A stretch of 64,000 nt of DNA from Clostridiales bacterium (GTDB lineage: Bacteria; Bacillota; Clostridia; Saccharofermentanales; Saccharofermentanaceae): assembly GCA_017509245.1 (NCBI GenBank), contig JAFWQC010000016.1, forward strand, positions 1 to 64,000, written 5' to 3'. The position numbers and the translations under genes are program-made. The notes beneath the pieces are model-generated. The model ran no database searches, was not told where the DNA came from, and worked only from the letters and a program-made list of their open reading frames with translations. Positions 61,189 through 64,000 of this stretch are shown in pieces; position 1 is the stretch's first letter, and every line of letters begins with the position of its first letter.

Positions 61189-63555
61189 TTACTGTGCGCA
61201 CTTTCTCTTCTTTCTCTCGAAAAGCACCACTCCGAACAATGCTCCGGAAGCAACAAAGCAGAGTACTGCTGCGCCGATATACTTGCTTGCAGTCTCGCCC
61301 GTGCTCGGGACAGCGGTCGTTGTGACGGTCTCTTTATCCTTGAGTGTGACCGAAGTTACTGCCGTTCCGTCCTTGAACGTGACAGTAATCGTATGACCGC
61401 CCTTACTGAGGCTCTCAAGTGTTGATCCCTTGATCGTTACGACAGTGCTTCCGGCTACTGCGGTATAATCCGTTCCGTTAACGAGATCTTTGTCATCGAT
61501 CTTTACGCCTGTGAAGTAATCGATACAATGCTCATCATCTTCGCTGCGCTTTACGGTAACAACGATATCGCCTTCTGTCCATGTGCCGTTTGCTCCGCTT
61601 ACTACCGTATAGTAGATCGTACCCGGAGCAGTGGATTCTGTCCACTTGGCATAGATCGTTGTATCGGCAGTAATAGCAGTATTGAAATCAAACGCTGCAG
61701 TGAATGTTGCATCCTGATACCAGCCGTCGAAAGAATATTCTTCCTTTGTGGGATCAGTATCAGGCTTAACTGCTTTGCTTCCGTCTGCAACAGTCTGGGA
61801 TGCTACAGCACTACCACCATTGGTATTGAAAGTTACTGTAAATGTTGTAGGTGTTACAGCCGAAATACTTACATTATATGTTGTTGTCTTACCTTCATAA
61901 GTAATAGTAAGTGTCTGGCTTGCAGCAGCTGCAGATGAATCGAAACCGCTGACCATTGCTGCTGTTACAGGGATCGTCTTACTTGATCCGTCGGAACAAT
62001 CGACCTTGATCTCCATGCCGCTTACATCAAGGCTGTCACCTACTGTATATGCTGTCTTGCCGGGTGTAGCAATAGAAATAGCCGTAACCACGATATCCTT
62101 ATATGTTGCTGTTACTTCCACATCCTCGGCCGGCATAGTAAAAGTCGTTGTAGCAGAAGATACATCCTCCAGAGTGATCGTGCCGGAATCAACAATCCAC
62201 TTATCGAATTCTTTGCCTGCAGAGGCTGCATCCGCTGTAAGCGTTACTGTTGCTCCCTGAGCAGCGGTAGTTACATCTGCAGAACCCGAGTTGACTGTAA
62301 CAGTAGCGATCGGTGAAGCAAGTTCTACCGGTGCGCTGGCGTAGTCCGTATCCTTACCGTCGTGGCCATCGTTGATGTCCTCTGCGAGGATATATACGTG
62401 GTAATCTGTGCCCCAACCGCTAAAGTCTAAGTCGGAAGGAAGCGTAAATGTGCCGCTGGTATCTTTATTCGTGCCTAATGCATCGTAAAGCTTAATCGTT
62501 GCACCGGATGCGTCCCATTCCTTAACTGTGATCAGGATGGATGCGCGCGTCGCGGTTCCTGCATTTGCTCCCTTGATCTTATATGGTATGGTCACTTTTG
62601 TCCCCGATACAGCTACCTGCTGACCATCCGGAACCTCTATGTCGAGATCCGGATCTTTTATCGTGAGCTTGTATTCTGCGCCCACTGTGTTAAAGCTACC
62701 TGAGATTAATGATGAAAAGATGATGGATGATTGATTAATGTTTAAAGCGGGCGCGACGCCAACACGAGCAACACGCACATCGTTGTCGCTCAGGCTACCA
62801 ATATAGTACACGGTGCCCGCGTAGTAATTGTAACTTGAATTAGCAGAGCGAAGCCACCAATAATCGGATGAGCCGCCTTTTATATGGTTAGAAACCGTGT
62901 GCCAAGTGTAATCACTATCAGACCAAGTGCCGGAATTCAATGTAAAACCCGTATCGGAAGAATAACCATAAGCCTCATTTGTGATCTCTGCAGGATCAAG
63001 CAGGAATACCTTATCATTTACGCTAACAGGTGAACCATATACGTACTTCTGCCAAGAGTCTGCTGCATATGAGCATCCACCATTACCTCTACTCGTTGCG
63101 ATTGCTGCTTTTTCTAAATCTGTAAATCCGTTAAGGAAAGAATCGTTAAGGTTTACTCGAATATCACTGTCCGCCCATGAATTGGAGTACGGACTTGTGT
63201 TGTCGAAATATGCCCTAAACAGCGTCTTATCACTGTCCAAGAACAGTGTCGATCCGCCGTATGCCGATGTGTTCGGTGCCAATACACGGAACAGGATCGG
63301 CTTATCATCAGGCTCATCACCATATGTTCCGAAATACACTTTACTGCCTGACCATTCCGAACTTGCTGTCGGTGTGGCAGGACTTGCCATTTTTGATGTG
63401 CCAAGACAAGTATTCCCGCCATTCTTCGTTCCTGCCGCAAGTACGATGTTATTTCCCGCAATCTTCGGGACAATAGCCACCGCCATCGCTGCGACAAGAA
63501 TAGAGACCACGAGTTTTCTCGCCTTTGCCTTTACTCTTTGTTTCATCTTCTTCAT
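61189..63555 (-). CDS. Cell-wall-anchored DUF6273 and InlB-repeat protein
   Basis: A 788-residue surface protein. After a signal peptide (VSILVAAMAVAIVPKIAG) comes a DUF6273/C-type-lectin-like domain (VYFGTYGDEPDDKPILFRVL to WWLRSANSS and VRVARVGVAPALNI). Next are a bacterial Ig-like domain, an InlB-type repeat (FDGWYQDATFTAAFDF), an X2-like domain and a VPSTGE sorting signal with helix and basic tail. The sorting motif differs from that of the pilus proteins, so a different (housekeeping) sortase is expected. The ATG at 63555 follows AGAGGT at short distance; the ATG at 63546 is an alternative. Confidence 0.85.
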   Translation of the reverse strand: MKKMKQRVKAKARKLVVSILVAAMAVAIVPKIAGNNIVLAAGTKNGGNTCLGTSKMASPATPTASSEWSGSKVYFGTYGDEPDDKPILFRVLAPNTSAYGGSTLFLDSDKTLFRAYFDNTSPYSNSWADSDIRVNLNDSFLNGFTDLEKAAIATSRGNGGCSYAADSWQKYVYGSPVSVNDKVFLLDPAEITNEAYGYSSDTGFTLNSGTWSDSDYTWHTVSNHIKGGSSDYWWLRSANSSYNYYAGTVYYIGSLSDNDVRVARVGVAPALNINQSSIIFSSLISGSFNTVGAEYKLTIKDPDLDIEVPDGQQVAVSGTKVTIPYKIKGANAGTATRASILITVKEWDASGATIKLYDALGTNKDTSGTFTLPSDLDFSGWGTDYHVYILAEDINDGHDGKDTDYASAPVELASPIATVTVNSGSADVTTAAQGATVTLTADAASAGKEFDKWIVDSGTITLEDVSSATTTFTMPAEDVEVTATYKDIVVTAISIATPGKTAYTVGDSLDVSGMEIKVDCSDGSSKTIPVTAAMVSGFDSSAAAASQTLTITYEGKTTTYNVSISAVTPTTFTVTFNTNGGSAVASQTVADGSKAVKPDTDPTKEEYSFDGWYQDATFTAAFDFNTAITADTTIYAKWTESTAPGTIYYTVVSGANGTWTEGDIVVTVKRSEDDEHCIDYFTGVKIDDKDLVNGTDYTAVAGSTVVTIKGSTLESLSKGGHTITVTFKDGTAVTSVTLKDKETVTTTAVPSTGETASKYIGAAVLCFVASGALFGVVLFERKKRKCAQ

Positions 63556-63682
63556 CAACCTCTATCATTCTTGAGTTCTCTAGAAAGCACAAAACCCTTC
63601 ATTACTTTCATGAATCAGTATACCATCATCCATGTATCTGACATAATATTTGATATGCATTATCGTAAAAACAGGTTTATGG

Positions 63683-63718
63683 AAAACAAAAACCCCCGCA
63701 AATAATATCTGCAGGGGC
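63683..63718 (-). terminator. Minus-strand terminator, probably of the original tRNA-Ser
   Basis: On the minus strand CCCCTGC pairs with GCGGGGG (one wobble) and is followed by TTTTTGTTTT. It lies seven bases beyond the tRNA-Ser 3' fragment, where the terminator of an intact tRNA gene would be. Confidence 0.75.
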
Positions 63719-63724
63719 TATCTT

Positions 63725-63742
63725 TGGCGGAGAAGGAGAGAG
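63725..63742 (-). other. 3' fragment of tRNA-Ser, candidate attachment site
   Basis: On the minus strand CTCTCTCCTTCTCCGCCA matches the T-arm 3' strand, acceptor CTTCTCC, discriminator G and CCA of a Firmicutes tRNA-Ser. The rest of the tRNA is absent. A tyrosine recombinase gene begins its 3' end 140 bases away on the same strand. Together they suggest one end of an element integrated at a tRNA-Ser gene. Confidence 0.55.
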
Positions 63743-63849
63743 AAATTTCTGTGTAGTTACACAAGTCTCCCTAAGTCTCCAAAATCCAATCTTTATAAGG
63801 CTTTTAGGCCATTTTTCGAATTGCTAACTCTGCCTAAGTCTTTATAAAT

Positions 63850-63880
63850 CTGTCGTAAATTGTCGTAAGTTTTGTCGTAA
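63850..63880. repeat. Three TTGTCGTAA-like words at 11-12 base spacing
   Basis: CTGTCGTAA, TTGTCGTAA and TTGTCGTAA follow each other at about one helical turn, directly after the recombinase stop. They resemble arm-type sites for an integrase. They share TGTCG with the array at 40428-40544. Confidence 0.6.
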
Positions 63881-63881
63881 G

Positions 63882-64000
63882 TCAGAACGCATTCTCATAA
63901 TAATTTTGAAGAATCGAGATTTCTCTGTTCTTGAACTCACGTGACGCATCTGTATAGGTCTTAAGCGTTATCAGGATTCCTTCATGGCCCATCATCTCAG
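63882..64000 (-). CDS. Tyrosine recombinase (integrase), 3' end only
   Basis: The last 39 codons of a gene that runs off the right edge. The translation EMMGHEGILITLKTYTDASR contains the GH and the catalytic Tyr context (TLKTYT) of the C-terminal end of phage-type integrases. The stop TGA is at 63884-63882. The likely role is site-specific integration and excision of an element lying to the right. Confidence 0.7.
   Translation of the reverse strand, partial: EMMGHEGILITLKTYTDASREFKNREISILQNYYENAF

Larger units (their letters stand above)
63556..63881. other. Intergenic region with element boundary features
   Basis: Contains, from left to right, the surface-protein leader, a minus-strand terminator, a tRNA-Ser 3' fragment, direct CTAAGTCT repeats (63771-63778 and 63833-63840) and three TTGTCGTAA-like words (63850-63880). 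No gene is supported. Confidence 0.6.

Noticed and set aside
61189-63555. Variable protein of a diversity-generating retroelement
   Set aside because: The lectin-like DUF6273 domain made me consider it, but there is no reverse transcriptase or template repeat in the window.
1-64000. Alternative genetic code with reassigned TAA or TAG
   Set aside because: TAA, TGA and TAG are all used as ordinary gene ends (TAG at the signal peptidase-like gene), and only two genes show an in-frame stop.

Overview
The window looks like a chromosomal segment of a Gram-positive, anaerobic-type Clostridia (Bacillota). The evidence is: strong AGGAGG-type ribosome sites with some TTG/GTG starts, a sortase-assembled pilus locus, a PrsW-type membrane protease, ECF sigma and MATE genes, an NptA-type Na/phosphate transporter, a Trk potassium system and mid-range GC. 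It resembles gut or rumen Clostridia, but I cannot name a family or species. No rRNA operon, complete tRNA, transposase or CRISPR array is visible.

Layout. 0.4-2.1 kb (-): dusB and a membrane protein. 2.2-7.2 kb (+): two COG0523 GTPases (one fused to a YcgQ/DUF1980-like domain, one with a large His/Asp metal-binding insert), then trkA (with an in-frame TAA) and trkH. 7.2-8.3 kb (-): DEAD-box helicase. 8.4-19.1 kb (-): pilus operon of pilin, signal peptidase-like protein, sortase and a 2,527-residue adhesin. 19.4-21.2 kb (+): a deoB-deoC fusion. 21.8-24.0 kb (-): PAS-GGDEF and saccharopine-dehydrogenase-like genes. 24.2-26.9 kb (+): an amino-acid ABC transporter whose binding protein appears circularly permuted. 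26.9-28.6 kb (+): two zinc-ribbon membrane paralogs. 28.6-30.9 kb (-): trmL and a Na/Pi transporter-PhoU protein. 31.3-36.8 kb (+): MFS transporter (with an in-frame TAG), lipase, PrsW, GH27 alpha-galactosidase and a small protein. 36.7-40.2 kb: acyltransferase and two divergent sugar-type ABC permeases. 40.2-40.9 kb: a gene-free, highly structured island. 40.9-49.3 kb: a hypothetical, a DUF5724/DUF4132 giant protein and its small partner, and MATE. 49.3-54.8 kb (-): membrane-anchored XRE regulator, DUF3592 protein, ECF sigma with an extracytoplasmic tail, nitroreductase, polysaccharide deacetylase. 54.8-63.6 kb: zinc-ribbon proteins, FkbM methyltransferase, YD-repeat lipoprotein and a cell-wall-anchored DUF6273/InlB-repeat protein. 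At the right edge the 3' end of a tyrosine recombinase lies next to a tRNA-Ser 3' fragment, which probably marks the boundary of an integrated element continuing beyond the window.

The main themes are surface display (two different sortase signals), metal and ion handling, envelope sensing, and uptake of amino acids, sugars and phosphate. The most unusual items are the circularly permuted solute-binding protein, the deoB-deoC fusion, the signal peptidase-like protein without its catalytic lysine, two intact-looking genes each broken by one nonsense codon, and several long intergenic regions that each carry their own short repeated word together with nested inverted repeats.
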